NCBI GenBank assembly: GCA_902790015.1 | Contig: CADAQF010000031.1 | Location: forward strand, 1 to 34,978 | Reading direction: 5' to 3' | Source: an uncultured Eubacteriales bacterium | GTDB lineage: Bacteria; Bacillota; Clostridia; Christensenellales; Aristaeellaceae | DNA: 34,978 nucleotides | Part shown: positions 7,288-14,591 of the stretch, in pieces | How the letters are laid out: every line of letters starts with the position of its first letter | Position numbering within the stretch: position 1 is the stretch's first letter | Made by a program: the position numbers and the translations under genes | The notes under the pieces: model-generated | Database searches by the model: none | Told to the model about the DNA's origin: nothing | The model's input: only the letters and a program-made list of their open reading frames with translations

Positions 7288-8088
7288 TCAGAACCCGATC
7301 AGCGCGCCGCCGTCCACCGGGATGCAGGCGCCGGAAATATAGCGGGCTGCGTCGCTGCACAAAAAGGCGGCGCACATACCGACGTCCATCGGGTCACCCA
7401 CGGATTTGGCCGGGATCCGGCCGAGGATCTTCTGCAGGCGCTGGGGATCCGTGTCGGTGGCCTTGTGGAACATGGGCGTATCGATCCAGCCGGGGGCGAT
7501 GGCGTTGACGGTGACGCCGTATTCCGCCAGCTCCGCCGTCAGGGTGTGGATCAGGCCCAGCAGGCCCGCCTTCGCCGTTGCGTAGCCGCTCACCTGGGGC
7601 TGGCCTATAAAGCTGGTCATGCTGGCCTGAAACAGAATGCGGCCGCTGCCCTGCGCCTTCATATGGGGGACCACCGCCTTGGTCAGGGCGAAAGCGCCGA
7701 CCAGATGGGTGTTGAGCACGGCTTGATAATCCTCCACGGTCATGTCCCAGATATACTTCTTACAGTGGTTGCCGGCGTTGTTCACCAGGATATCCACGCG
7801 GCCGAAATCGGCGATGACCTGGTCGGCCAGGGCCTGGGCACGGGCCGTATCGGTCACGTCAAACTGATAATAGCGGACGCTTTGGCCGAATTCGGCCAGG
7901 GCCGGCGCCGCGGTCTCCGGGGCGCTGCGGCCAAGGACCGCCGCCTTCGCCCCGGCGCTCACCAGGCACCGGGTGATCGCCAGGCCGAGGCCCGTCGCGC
8001 CGCCGGTGACGATGGCCGTGCGGCCGGACAGATCGTACCACTTCGCCATGGAAAAAGCCTTCATCTGGGTTTTGCTAAACGCAGCCAT
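7288..8088 (-). CDS. Short-chain dehydrogenase/reductase (gluconate-5-dehydrogenase or KduD-like)
   Basis: A 266-residue classical SDR. The cofactor motif TGGATGLG is at 28-35, NNAG at 103-106, and the catalytic residues are Ser156, Tyr169 and Lys173 (YATAK). The C-terminus (SDAARYISGACIPVDGG) is typical of sugar-acid SDRs. It probably oxidises or reduces a keto group on an aldonate or 2-keto-3-deoxy acid using NAD(P). It lies 14 nt after the UxaA-like large subunit, which supports a shared sugar-acid route. AAAGGAGGAATTTGC before the ATG at 8088 decides this start over an upstream one at 8115. Confidence 0.9.
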   Translation of the reverse strand: MAAFSKTQMKAFSMAKWYDLSGRTAIVTGGATGLGLAITRCLVSAGAKAAVLGRSAPETAAPALAEFGQSVRYYQFDVTDTARAQALADQVIADFGRVDILVNNAGNHCKKYIWDMTVEDYQAVLNTHLVGAFALTKAVVPHMKAQGSGRILFQASMTSFIGQPQVSGYATAKAGLLGLIHTLTAELAEYGVTVNAIAPGWIDTPMFHKATDTDPQRLQKILGRIPAKSVGDPMDVGMCAAFLCSDAARYISGACIPVDGGALIGF

Positions 8089-8102
8089 GCAAATTCCTCC
8101 TT

Positions 8103-9314
8103 TTACTGCGGGCACGCCTTAGGGAAAGCGACCTGCTTTTCCTGATATTTGTAGGGAACGAAAAACTCCCTGTGCCCCAGGGCTTCGCTTTTGGACGGCG
8201 TCCCGGAGGCTACGTCCGCCACCGCGTCGGCCAGGCGGCCGGCAAGCTCGTCCATGCCGCAGGCTCCCCGGAGCACGGGGCTGGCGTCAAAATCCATATC
8301 CTCGGGCATTTTGGCAAAGGTTTCGGCGTTTCCGGTGATCTTGATGCAGGGACTGACGGCGCTGCCCACGACGCTGCCCCGGCCCGTGACCAGGAACACG
8401 ATGTGGGCCCCGCAGCTGATCAGGTCCATCAGGCCCTCGGTATCGTTGGGATTGGTGATGCCGAACTGCATCCAGTAGGGGTCCGGCGTGGAATCCAGCA
8501 GCCACAGGCCCGGGCGGGGCGGCGGGCAGGATACCTTGATGACCCCCTGGATCGGCCGGGAGCCGCTCTTGATGACCGCGCCCATGCTTTTTTCCTCGAT
8601 GGTGGAAAGGCCGCCGGCAAAGTTGCCGGGGCTGACGGAATACTGGCGGACGCGGCGGCAGTATTCAAGCGCCTTATCGTAGGTGAAGCGGATCTCCCGG
8701 GCCGCCTGTTCGCCGGCCGCGCGGCCGATCAGCAGGCCGTCCAGGCCGACGGCCTCCACGATCTCCTCAAAGACGGCGGTGCCGCCCGCGTCCACCAGCC
8801 GGTCAAAGAAGCGGCCCACCACCACATTGCCGGCCAGCCCGCTGGTAAAATCGCTCCCGCCGCATTCGGCGCCTACGACCAGGTCGGAAAAGCCCATCGG
8901 CACCCGGGGCGTATCCCGAAGTTTTTCCAGGGTCTTTTGCACCCAATGAAGGCCCTTTTCCACGCTTTTGGCCGTGCCGCCCTCCTGCTGGATGAACATC
9001 CAGGCGGCGGGCTTACCCTCTTTTTCGGCGATGGCGGACAGCCATTCGGGCTGCACGTATTCACAGCCCAGCCCCACCGCCAGCACGGCGCCCACGTTGG
9101 GGTGGCGGATCAGGCTGATCAGCAGGTTCACCGCGTACTGGTTGTCGGTGCAGCCGTCAAAGCCCGCCAGCTCCACGTCCGGGTGGCAGCTGCGGGAAAC
9201 GATCTGCTGCGCCACGAACTCGGCGCACTTTACCGTATACAGGACGAGCACCCGGTTGCGGATGCCCTTTTTTCCGTCCCTGCGGGCAAAGGCCCGCCAT
9301 GTTCTTTCACTCAT
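8103..9314 (-). CDS. UxaA-family sugar-acid dehydratase, large subunit
   Basis: This 403-residue protein matches the catalytic C-terminal part of altronate/galactarate dehydratases (UxaA/GarD family). It has the early GIRNRVLVL motif, conserved GCEYVQPEWL, VGAECGGSD and VSPCIKITGN segments, and several cysteines and acids that bind the catalytic metal in this family. It removes water from an aldonate to give a 2-keto-3-deoxy acid. In Escherichia coli UxaA the SAF and catalytic parts are one protein; here they are two genes overlapping by 8 nt, as in several Firmicutes and in the fucose locus of Campylobacter jejuni. The substrate could be altronate, galactarate or fuconate. Confidence 0.9.
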   Translation of the reverse strand: MSERTWRAFARRDGKKGIRNRVLVLYTVKCAEFVAQQIVSRSCHPDVELAGFDGCTDNQYAVNLLISLIRHPNVGAVLAVGLGCEYVQPEWLSAIAEKEGKPAAWMFIQQEGGTAKSVEKGLHWVQKTLEKLRDTPRVPMGFSDLVVGAECGGSDFTSGLAGNVVVGRFFDRLVDAGGTAVFEEIVEAVGLDGLLIGRAAGEQAAREIRFTYDKALEYCRRVRQYSVSPGNFAGGLSTIEEKSMGAVIKSGSRPIQGVIKVSCPPPRPGLWLLDSTPDPYWMQFGITNPNDTEGLMDLISCGAHIVFLVTGRGSVVGSAVSPCIKITGNAETFAKMPEDMDFDASPVLRGACGMDELAGRLADAVADVASGTPSKSEALGHREFFVPYKYQEKQVAFPKACPQ

Positions 9315-9636
9315 ATCTGGTATCCTTCGGCGCTCCGGTATTGACGTCCAGGTGGCTGCTGCGCTCGTCGTAAAGGCTCTTCATCACGTGCAGGTGCACC
9401 CAGGAGCCCGCCGGGATATCCCCCGTGGCGCAGCCGATGGGCACGCCGTATTTGATGATCTTTTCCCCCTGGGTGATACCTCTGAGCGCTATTTTATGCC
9501 CCAGGGGGATCTCCTCCACGGCGCGGACGGACGGCGTTTTCGCGTCCCCACGCAGCATGACATCCCCGGGATGAAGAGGCGTCAGGGCCGTAGCCACGTT
9601 ATCCTCCGGGTGTATCTGAAAAGCGGTCATTTCCAT
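9307..9636 (-). CDS. UxaA-family dehydratase, small SAF-domain subunit
   Basis: A 109-residue SAF-domain protein (HPEDNVATALTPLHPGDV, PLGHKIALR and IKYGVPIG motifs), equivalent to the N-terminal domain of altronate dehydratase. It helps shape the active site with the large subunit encoded next. The start at 9636 is chosen for GTGAGGGAACAT upstream; an ATG two codons later is possible. The open frame continues to 9804, but those codons would run through the promoter. It is the first gene of the operon, with a good promoter at 9713-9741. Confidence 0.85.
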   Translation of the reverse strand: MEMTAFQIHPEDNVATALTPLHPGDVMLRGDAKTPSVRAVEEIPLGHKIALRGITQGEKIIKYGVPIGCATGDIPAGSWVHLHVMKSLYDERSSHLDVNTGAPKDTRYE

Positions 9637-9669
9637 ATGTTCCCTCACTGTGCGTATGATCCCGCGCCG

Positions 9670-9684
9670 CAGGCGCTGCGCCTG
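9670..9684 (-). promoter_or_regulatory. Palindrome in the UxaA operon leader
   Basis: CAGGCG-CTG-CGCCTG is a perfect 6-bp dyad about 30 bp downstream of the -10 box. It could be an operator for a sugar-acid regulator (GntR, IclR or LacI type) or an RNA hairpin in the leader. No regulator gene lies nearby. Confidence 0.35.
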
Positions 9685-9712
9685 AGGCCCATCCGGGCCC
9701 CGTGTTTTTATC

Positions 9713-9741
9713 AGTATAACACGGGGATGTTTTAAAATCAA
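9713..9741 (-). promoter_or_regulatory. Sigma-A promoter of the UxaA operon
   Basis: On the minus strand TTGATT (9741-9736), a 17-bp spacer and TATACT (9718-9713) precede the small subunit by about 75 bp. This AT-rich patch stands out from its GC-rich surroundings. Confidence 0.75.
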
Positions 9742-9806
9742 ATATGGGGCTATTTCTTTAGAAAAGGTCAGGGAGTCGCTGAATAATTGAGCAAAACAGA
9801 CCAAGC

Positions 9807-9985
9807 CACCTCATCCGTCCCGGCAAAACAGTTGAATCTACTGATTTTATTGATTCTGCCGGTCCACCACCAGGGCCTGCGGCCTGTTCGTCGGTGAAAA
9901 CGGTCCACCGGACCGTTTTCCGAGCCCTCCTCACCCCCTCGAGGGGAAGGCTTTAATCAGCGTTTCCTCGAGCGGAAGGCTTTCT
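9807..9985 (+). repeat. Composite repeat: family B split by family A
   Basis: The B start CACCTCATCCGTCCCGGCA runs to CTGCCGGTCCACC. At 9870 an A unit begins, with hairpin 9896-9920 (GAAAACGGTCC, ACC, GGACCGTTTTC). The B end CCCCCTCGAGGGGAAGGC then follows, with a partial second copy of that end. Positions 9986-10076 show no gene. Confidence 0.75.
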
Positions 9986-10076
9986 GCCGCAGCGCCTCAC
10001 CCCATCCCAACGAACCCCCTGCGGCAAATCTCCGGAAAGCACGGAAAAGATGTACGGCATGGGCCGGAACGGCGAA

Positions 10077-10107
10077 GGCCCGCGGCTGCGAAGGGCAGCC
10101 GCGGGCC
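10077..10107 (-). terminator. Hairpin after the motor/dipeptidase operon
   Basis: A perfect 13-bp stem (GGCCCGCGGCTGC / GCAGCCGCGGGCC) has a 5-nt loop and lies 10 bp past the VanX-like stop. There is no T run, so it may act as a 3'-end stabiliser or a Rho-type stop rather than a textbook terminator. Confidence 0.55.
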
Positions 10108-10117
10108 GGGACGAAGG

Positions 10118-11317
10118 TCACCGCACGGGGAAATTGAAATAGGTGCCCGGGAAGGGCTCGTGTTTAAGGGTGTAGTGCCACCATTCGGCGCTGTAGGCGC
10201 TGAAGCCGGCGGCCTCCATCAGGCGGCGCAGCAGCTGACGGTTTTCACGCTCGGTACGGGTCAGGCCGCTCGCGCCGTGGGCGGCCCTGGGGCCGAACCA
10301 GTCAAAATCGGTGCCCATCGGAAGAGGCTGCCCGTCGGGCGTCGCCAGCGTCAGATCCACGGTGCTTCCGCGGGAATGGCCGGAATGCGCGGCGACGTAG
10401 CCTTTTTTCAGAATGTCTTCCTTGTTTTTGATATCCGGGTAATAATGGGCCTGAGTTTTCACATCGTACGGATCTGCCGCCCAGCGCAGGAAATGATCCA
10501 CCGCCGACTGGGGGCGGTAGGCGTCAAAGATCAGCAGGCGGTATCCCTTTTCCCGGGCCGCGTCCGCCGCCTTCTGAAGGGCCAGGGCTGCCTCCCGCGT
10601 CAGAATGGCGGCCGGGGCCAGATAGCCGTCCACGGTGGTCCCCACAAAGTTTTCATCCCCGAAATAGCGCATCTGCTCGATGACGTCGGGGATCAGGTCG
10701 CGCACGTGGACGAAGCCCTCGGGAAGGGCGTCTTCCTCCAGGGCCAGGGCGGAGGGACAAAACAGGCCGGACAAAAGGTTTTTAAGCATGGCGGAAACAT
10801 TTTCTCCTTCGGGCATCAGGCGGGCTGAGTAATCGGAAAGGCCCAGCGTCGCGCGCAGGCGCATCGGGTGGCCCCAGACGTACCAGGTGACCAGCACGTC
10901 GCGGGATGAAAGCCCGGACTGGGCGGTGAGCAGGGTGATGGAAACCTCCCGCGTTTCCCCGGGAGGGATGATGATCTCGCCCCGGGAAAGCCAGGAGCAG
11001 ACATCCCCGGCAAAGGGGGTCAGCTGCAGCTCGGTCATTTCGGCGGGCAGAAGGCCGCGGTTTTGCAGGGTCAGGGTGATAGTGCAAAAACGGCAGCGGC
11101 CAATGTCCGAAAGAGCGTCCGCGTGATAGACCGTTCCCAGGAGGCTTTGAGAGCGCACGGCCTCCGCGACCAAATCAAATTCCTCCGCCCGGTCCTGTGC
11201 GGGCGTCAGCTCCGCCCGCATATCCTTTACGCGCAGGTCGCTGTGCGTCCACTGCCAAAGACACAGCGCTCCCAGCGCCAGGGAGAGGAAAAAAAGGAAA
11301 ATGGTCAGCTTTTTCAT
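10118..11317 (-). CDS. Membrane-anchored VanX/DdpX-type D-Ala-D-Ala dipeptidase
   Basis: The C-terminal half (about 200-399) is a peptidase M15D domain. It has the metal-binding SGHSRGSTVD (His314, Asp321), the EWWH motif (catalytic Glu378, His381) and the Arg268 of YRP that VanX uses in catalysis. Family members hydrolyse D-Ala-D-Ala. The N-terminus has a signal or anchor helix (4-22). Residues about 70-165 look like a beta-sandwich domain, so this 399-residue protein is about twice the size of VanX (202 residues) and probably sits outside the membrane, whereas VanX is cytoplasmic. The start overlaps the stop of the ZorB-like gene by 4 nt (ATGA). No VanA, VanH or VanS/R-type genes are adjacent, so glycopeptide resistance is unlikely. 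A wall-linked role with the motor is inferred. Confidence 0.85.
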   Translation of the reverse strand: MKKLTIFLFFLSLALGALCLWQWTHSDLRVKDMRAELTPAQDRAEEFDLVAEAVRSQSLLGTVYHADALSDIGRCRFCTITLTLQNRGLLPAEMTELQLTPFAGDVCSWLSRGEIIIPPGETREVSITLLTAQSGLSSRDVLVTWYVWGHPMRLRATLGLSDYSARLMPEGENVSAMLKNLLSGLFCPSALALEEDALPEGFVHVRDLIPDVIEQMRYFGDENFVGTTVDGYLAPAAILTREAALALQKAADAAREKGYRLLIFDAYRPQSAVDHFLRWAADPYDVKTQAHYYPDIKNKEDILKKGYVAAHSGHSRGSTVDLTLATPDGQPLPMGTDFDWFGPRAAHGASGLTRTERENRQLLRRLMEAAGFSAYSAEWWHYTLKHEPFPGTYFNFPVR

Positions 11318-12393
11318 GTTCCGAACCGGAATACGCCGGAGGCGGGCTCATCAGCGCCGGGAAGGACGGTCGCTTCCTGGCCGGATGAGGATTCCCGCAG
11401 GATATTGTTCATCTGCTCGAGCATCTGGGTGTCAATCAGGCGGAACTTGAATTCCACCCGGCGGGAGGCCTCCTGGTCCTCCGTGCCGTCGTCTCTGAAG
11501 ACCAGGTCGGACTCGCTGCGGCCGGTGGCGGTCAGGATATCCTGAAGCTTCAGCTTCATGCCGTCGCTCAGGCCGGGCATCCTGAAGCAGTATTCGGCCA
11601 CGGCCAGCGCCCGGTTCTGGGAAAGCTTCAGGTTATCCATATAGGTGCCCGAGGAATCGGTGTGGCCCTCGATGATGATCTCGGCCACGTAATCCCGGTA
11701 TTCCTCCTGCATCAGCACGCCCAGGTAGACCGGCAGGAAGCGGTTCAGCGTATCCAGGCCGGACTGCTTGATTTCCGAGCGGTTGGTGTCAAAGAAGACG
11801 TAGCTTTTGAGCTTGATGTCGCCGGTTTTGCTGTCGATGGAGGCGGGGATGTTGTTGCGGTTGAGGGCGGCGGTCAGGTCGCTGATGATGCGCGGGCGGA
11901 TGCCGACCAGGGTCTCGATCTTCTCCTGCTGCTCGCTCAAAAGGGCCTCCAGGCTCAGCACGTGCTCCTCTTTTTCAGACAGGGCCTGCTGCTGGGCGGT
12001 CAGTATGATCAGGGCCTGGTCCAGCTCGCCCTGCTTTTTCGCCAGGTCTTCCTGGGAGATGCGCAGGTTTTCCTGGGCGGCCTCCAGCTCGTTCTGCTGG
12101 ACGATGATGATGCTCTTCTGGGCAAGCAGATCCTCCTCCTGCGCCTGCAGGCGGATACGGAACTGCTCGTTGGCGGCCTTCTGGGTGTCCAGCTCCTGCT
12201 GGGCGCTGACCAGCTGGGCCTGCTGGGCGTCCAGCTCCCGGGTCTTCTGGATGAGGAGCTGGTTATACTGATAGACGCTGTAGACGACGGCCAGCACGAA
12301 TACCATCAGCATGGAGGCCATCATGTCCGAATAGGAGATCCAGTGGGCGCCGCTGTCCGTTCCGCGCGGACGGCGCGCGCTGTAGGCGCTCAT
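11314..12393 (-). CDS. ZorB-like MotB/OmpA-domain stator protein
   Basis: This 359-residue protein has the plan of MotB and ZorB. A short cytoplasmic N-terminus leads into one TM helix (about 23-43) with the ion-binding Asp23 in SYSDMMASM. A long Gln/Glu-rich coiled coil (about 45-165) follows. A C-terminal OmpA-like domain (about 185-340) with EGHTDSSG and LSQNRA motifs binds peptidoglycan in this family. The gene begins 1 nt after the stop of the MotA/ZorA-like gene, so the two should be made together as a stator. Flagellar MotB is unlikely: no flagellar or chemotaxis genes are present and the partner has a long helical tail. The coiled coil is longer than in typical ZorB. Confidence 0.85.
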   Translation of the reverse strand: MSAYSARRPRGTDSGAHWISYSDMMASMLMVFVLAVVYSVYQYNQLLIQKTRELDAQQAQLVSAQQELDTQKAANEQFRIRLQAQEEDLLAQKSIIIVQQNELEAAQENLRISQEDLAKKQGELDQALIILTAQQQALSEKEEHVLSLEALLSEQQEKIETLVGIRPRIISDLTAALNRNNIPASIDSKTGDIKLKSYVFFDTNRSEIKQSGLDTLNRFLPVYLGVLMQEEYRDYVAEIIIEGHTDSSGTYMDNLKLSQNRALAVAEYCFRMPGLSDGMKLKLQDILTATGRSESDLVFRDDGTEDQEASRRVEFKFRLIDTQMLEQMNNILRESSSGQEATVLPGADEPASGVFRFGT

Positions 12394-12394
12394 A

Positions 12395-13930
12395 TCAGGC
12401 GGCTCCGTTTCCTTCGGGCTTGAGGACCGCCTCGATCCGCGCCGCGGTCTGGCTCAGATCGCTCAGCGCGCCGATGACCCGGGCGTCGGCGGCGGAAGCG
12501 CCGGCGGTGTTGAGGGCATCGGTGCGGGCCTGCATGGCCTGGGTCAGGGCGTCCATGGAGACCTTGAGCTGGTCCAGCGCCTTCGTCCAGTCGACGGAAA
12601 CGCTTTCCACCAGCCTGGCGTAGGAGGCGCGCAGCGTTTCGCCGGACTGGCGCATCTGCTGGGCGATATCGGCGCTGGCGCGGTCCTGCTCTTCGGCGCG
12701 GTCCACGATGGTTTTAAGCGACTGCTTGGAGCGGACGGCGTAATCCTGCAGAGCCTCCCTGAGGGCGGCCTGCTGGGCCTGGATCTCCTGGAGGTTGTCG
12801 CTCTGCTGGCGGGCGGCGCGGCCCAGCTGGTTAAGCACGTCGGTGGCGGTGCGGGTGAAGGCGTCGGTCTCGTTGACGCCCTGGTTCAGGCGCTGCACAT
12901 AGCCGTCAAAGCGCTGGGTGATCTCGGCCGTCACCTGCTGCACCTGGGCGAGGTTGGCGATGACCTGGTCGGCGGTGGCCATGGAACGGTCCACCGCGCC
13001 GTAGCTCAGCTGCTGGGAGCGGTTGATCTCGCTGAGCGTCTGCCCCAGCTGCAGGAACTGGCCGGACAGCTGCTGATTCATGGAGGCTACAAAGCGCTGG
13101 GTGATCAGATTGAGCCCATCCAGCTGGCTTTGCGTCTGGCCGGCGATGAAGCTGTTCATCTGCTGGGTGATGGGAATGAAGCTGTGCTCGATGGCGCCGG
13201 ACACGCGGTCGGCCATGGTGTCGGACAGGTCGCTGACCGCGCGGCGCAAAAACAGCGCCTGGTCCTCACGCTGGCAGACCGCGCGGGTATCGGAGGAAAG
13301 CGGCGTCTGCATGGCGTATTCGGAGAAGGCGGAATGGAAATCCTCCAGGGCGTTGACGGCGCTGCCCATGGTGACGCGGTTGAGCAGCTGGAAAAACAGC
13401 GAGCAGGCCACGCCCGCGATGGACGTGGTGAACGCGAACGACATGCCGCCGATCAGGGTGGGGATCTCGCTCATCATCTGGTCGGCATTGTCGATATGAA
13501 GGCCGCCCAGACCCCGCATGAGCCCCAGGAACGTGCCCAGGATGCCCAGAGAGGTCAAAACACCCGGGATCATCTCGCTCAAAGGGATATTGCCCTGGGC
13601 GTAGATGGCGGTGTCGTCGTTGATGTATTCCTTGACGTCGCAGGTCATGCCCCGGGCGTCCAGCTGGGTCCAGTTCTGGAGGAACCGCCGCCAGGCGTCG
13701 CTCATCTGCTTGCCCATGAACAGCTCGTTTTCCCAGACGGTGTGCTTGCTGTCCTGCACGGGGGATTTTTCAAGCACCCGCGCCGCGCGGCGCAGGCAGG
13801 AGATGCTGCGGCGGACGGGCACGATGCAGCGGACGACGCCGATGATGGTCACCAGGGCGATGGCCGCGTAGATCAGCACGTCCAGAATGCTCCCCGAAAT
13901 GGTCTGTAAAACCTGATTCACCAATTCCAT
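12395..13930 (-). CDS. ZorA-like MotA/TolQ/ExbB proton-channel protein with long helical tail
   Basis: This 511-residue protein has TM1 at about 14-36. The signature pair follows: IPGVLTSLGILGTFLGL at about 121-137 and the second helix IGGMSFAFTTSIAGVACSLFF at about 160-180 (motif region, positions only approximate). These match MotA/TolQ/ExbB channels and especially ZorA, where the motif reads much the same. From about 190 to the end it is an almost unbroken Gln/Ala-rich helix, as in the cytoplasmic tail of ZorA (729 residues in E. coli, so this tail is shorter). It would form a pentameric ion channel with the ZorB-like dimer. The start at 13930 has only a weak ribosome site. An AGGAGGG about 45 nt upstream is separated from it by a GC-rich hairpin. 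The frame stays open to 14347, but that region is promoter-like. Confidence 0.85.
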   Translation of the reverse strand: MELVNQVLQTISGSILDVLIYAAIALVTIIGVVRCIVPVRRSISCLRRAARVLEKSPVQDSKHTVWENELFMGKQMSDAWRRFLQNWTQLDARGMTCDVKEYINDDTAIYAQGNIPLSEMIPGVLTSLGILGTFLGLMRGLGGLHIDNADQMMSEIPTLIGGMSFAFTTSIAGVACSLFFQLLNRVTMGSAVNALEDFHSAFSEYAMQTPLSSDTRAVCQREDQALFLRRAVSDLSDTMADRVSGAIEHSFIPITQQMNSFIAGQTQSQLDGLNLITQRFVASMNQQLSGQFLQLGQTLSEINRSQQLSYGAVDRSMATADQVIANLAQVQQVTAEITQRFDGYVQRLNQGVNETDAFTRTATDVLNQLGRAARQQSDNLQEIQAQQAALREALQDYAVRSKQSLKTIVDRAEEQDRASADIAQQMRQSGETLRASYARLVESVSVDWTKALDQLKVSMDALTQAMQARTDALNTAGASAADARVIGALSDLSQTAARIEAVLKPEGNGAA

Positions 13931-14027
13931 CTGATCTGCCGCGCCGGCCCGCGCCCCTTTATAAAGCGGGGCGGCGCTCCCTCCTGTGTTGAACGGGCGG
14001 CAGGGACCGCCCAGTCTTTCATCCTGT

Positions 14028-14056
14028 ATTGTAAACGATTTATCAATGAATTGCAA
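14028..14056 (-). promoter_or_regulatory. Promoter of the ZorAB/VanX-like operon
   Basis: On the minus strand TTGCAA (14056-14051), a 17-bp spacer and TACAAT (14033-14028) lie about 100 bp before the ZorA-like start, in the only AT-rich stretch of the area. Confidence 0.65.
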
Positions 14057-14058
14057 TA

Positions 14059-14094
14059 GAATTGAAACAATTCGGATTGTAAATTGTAACAATT
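14059..14094. promoter_or_regulatory. Paired AATTGNNNCAATT palindromes (candidate operator)
   Basis: GAATTGAAACAATTC (14059-14073) and AATTGTAACAATT (14082-14094) are dyads of one type, 22 bp from centre to centre, about two helical turns. They lie between the divergent operon and the repeat-protein gene and adjoin the -35 box at 14051-14056. This arrangement fits two dimers of one regulator binding side by side. The regulator is not identified. Confidence 0.5.
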
Positions 14095-14221
14095 CCGCTC
14101 GTCCGGCGGGGAAAAGCGGGCGCTTTTCGCCTGCCGGGGGGGTCACGGAGGTCAGCCGGCAGGATTTTGGGAAAAAACGGCGAATATTTAAACAGTTCAA
14201 CTGAAAAAGGAGGCGGAGCTG

Positions 14222-14560
14222 ATGGCCAAAAAGATCACCAGTGTACCCAACTTCTGGGGGGGAGAAACCTATTACGACGAGCACGGGAACAAAATCGGGT
14301 CGTCTGAGCCGGGCTTTTTCGGCGGCTCGGTGATCCGCGACGAGCACGGAAACCGCGTGGGCACCTCAGAGCCCGGCTTTTTCGGCGGACAGATATTCCG
14401 GGATGAGCACGGAAACCGCGTTGGGCGCTCCGATCCGGGCTTCTTCGGCGGCTCCGTGATACGGGACAAGAACGGCCGAAAGATCGGCCGCAGCGACCCC
14501 GGCTTCTTCGGCGGCTCGGTCACCCGGCTGGACGATGAGGACGAAGACGACGACTATTGA
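14222..14560 (+). CDS. Small protein of 21-residue GFFGG repeats
   Basis: This 112-residue protein is built almost wholly of a 21-residue unit, consensus PGFFGGSVIRDEHGNRVGxSE. It has one degenerate unit (about 10-30), full units starting at about 31, 52 and 73, and a partial one from 94. An acidic tail (DDEDEDDDY) ends it. No signal peptide or TM segment is seen. The Gly-Phe-Phe-Gly-Gly and Asp-x-x-Gly pattern suggests stacked beta-hairpins, but no function is known to me. A strong AAAGGAGG site precedes the ATG. It is divergent from the ZorAB/VanX-like operon across a shared operator-like region, which suggests joint regulation. The DNA repeats are near-identical, so repeat number could vary by recombination. 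Confidence 0.8.
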   Translation: MAKKITSVPNFWGGETYYDEHGNKIGSSEPGFFGGSVIRDEHGNRVGTSEPGFFGGQIFRDEHGNRVGRSDPGFFGGSVIRDKNGRKIGRSDPGFFGGSVTRLDDEDEDDDY

Positions 14561-14591
14561 CCGAAGCGCCGCCCGGCGCACTTAAAAAACG

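Noticed and set aside
10118..11317. Vancomycin resistance gene vanX
   Set aside because: No vanA, vanH or vanRS neighbours are seen, and the protein is anchored and carries an extra domain, unlike the cytoplasmic VanX.
11314..13930. Flagellar MotA/MotB
   Set aside because: No flagellar or chemotaxis genes are present, and the channel protein has a long helical C-terminal tail like ZorA rather than MotA's cytoplasmic loop.
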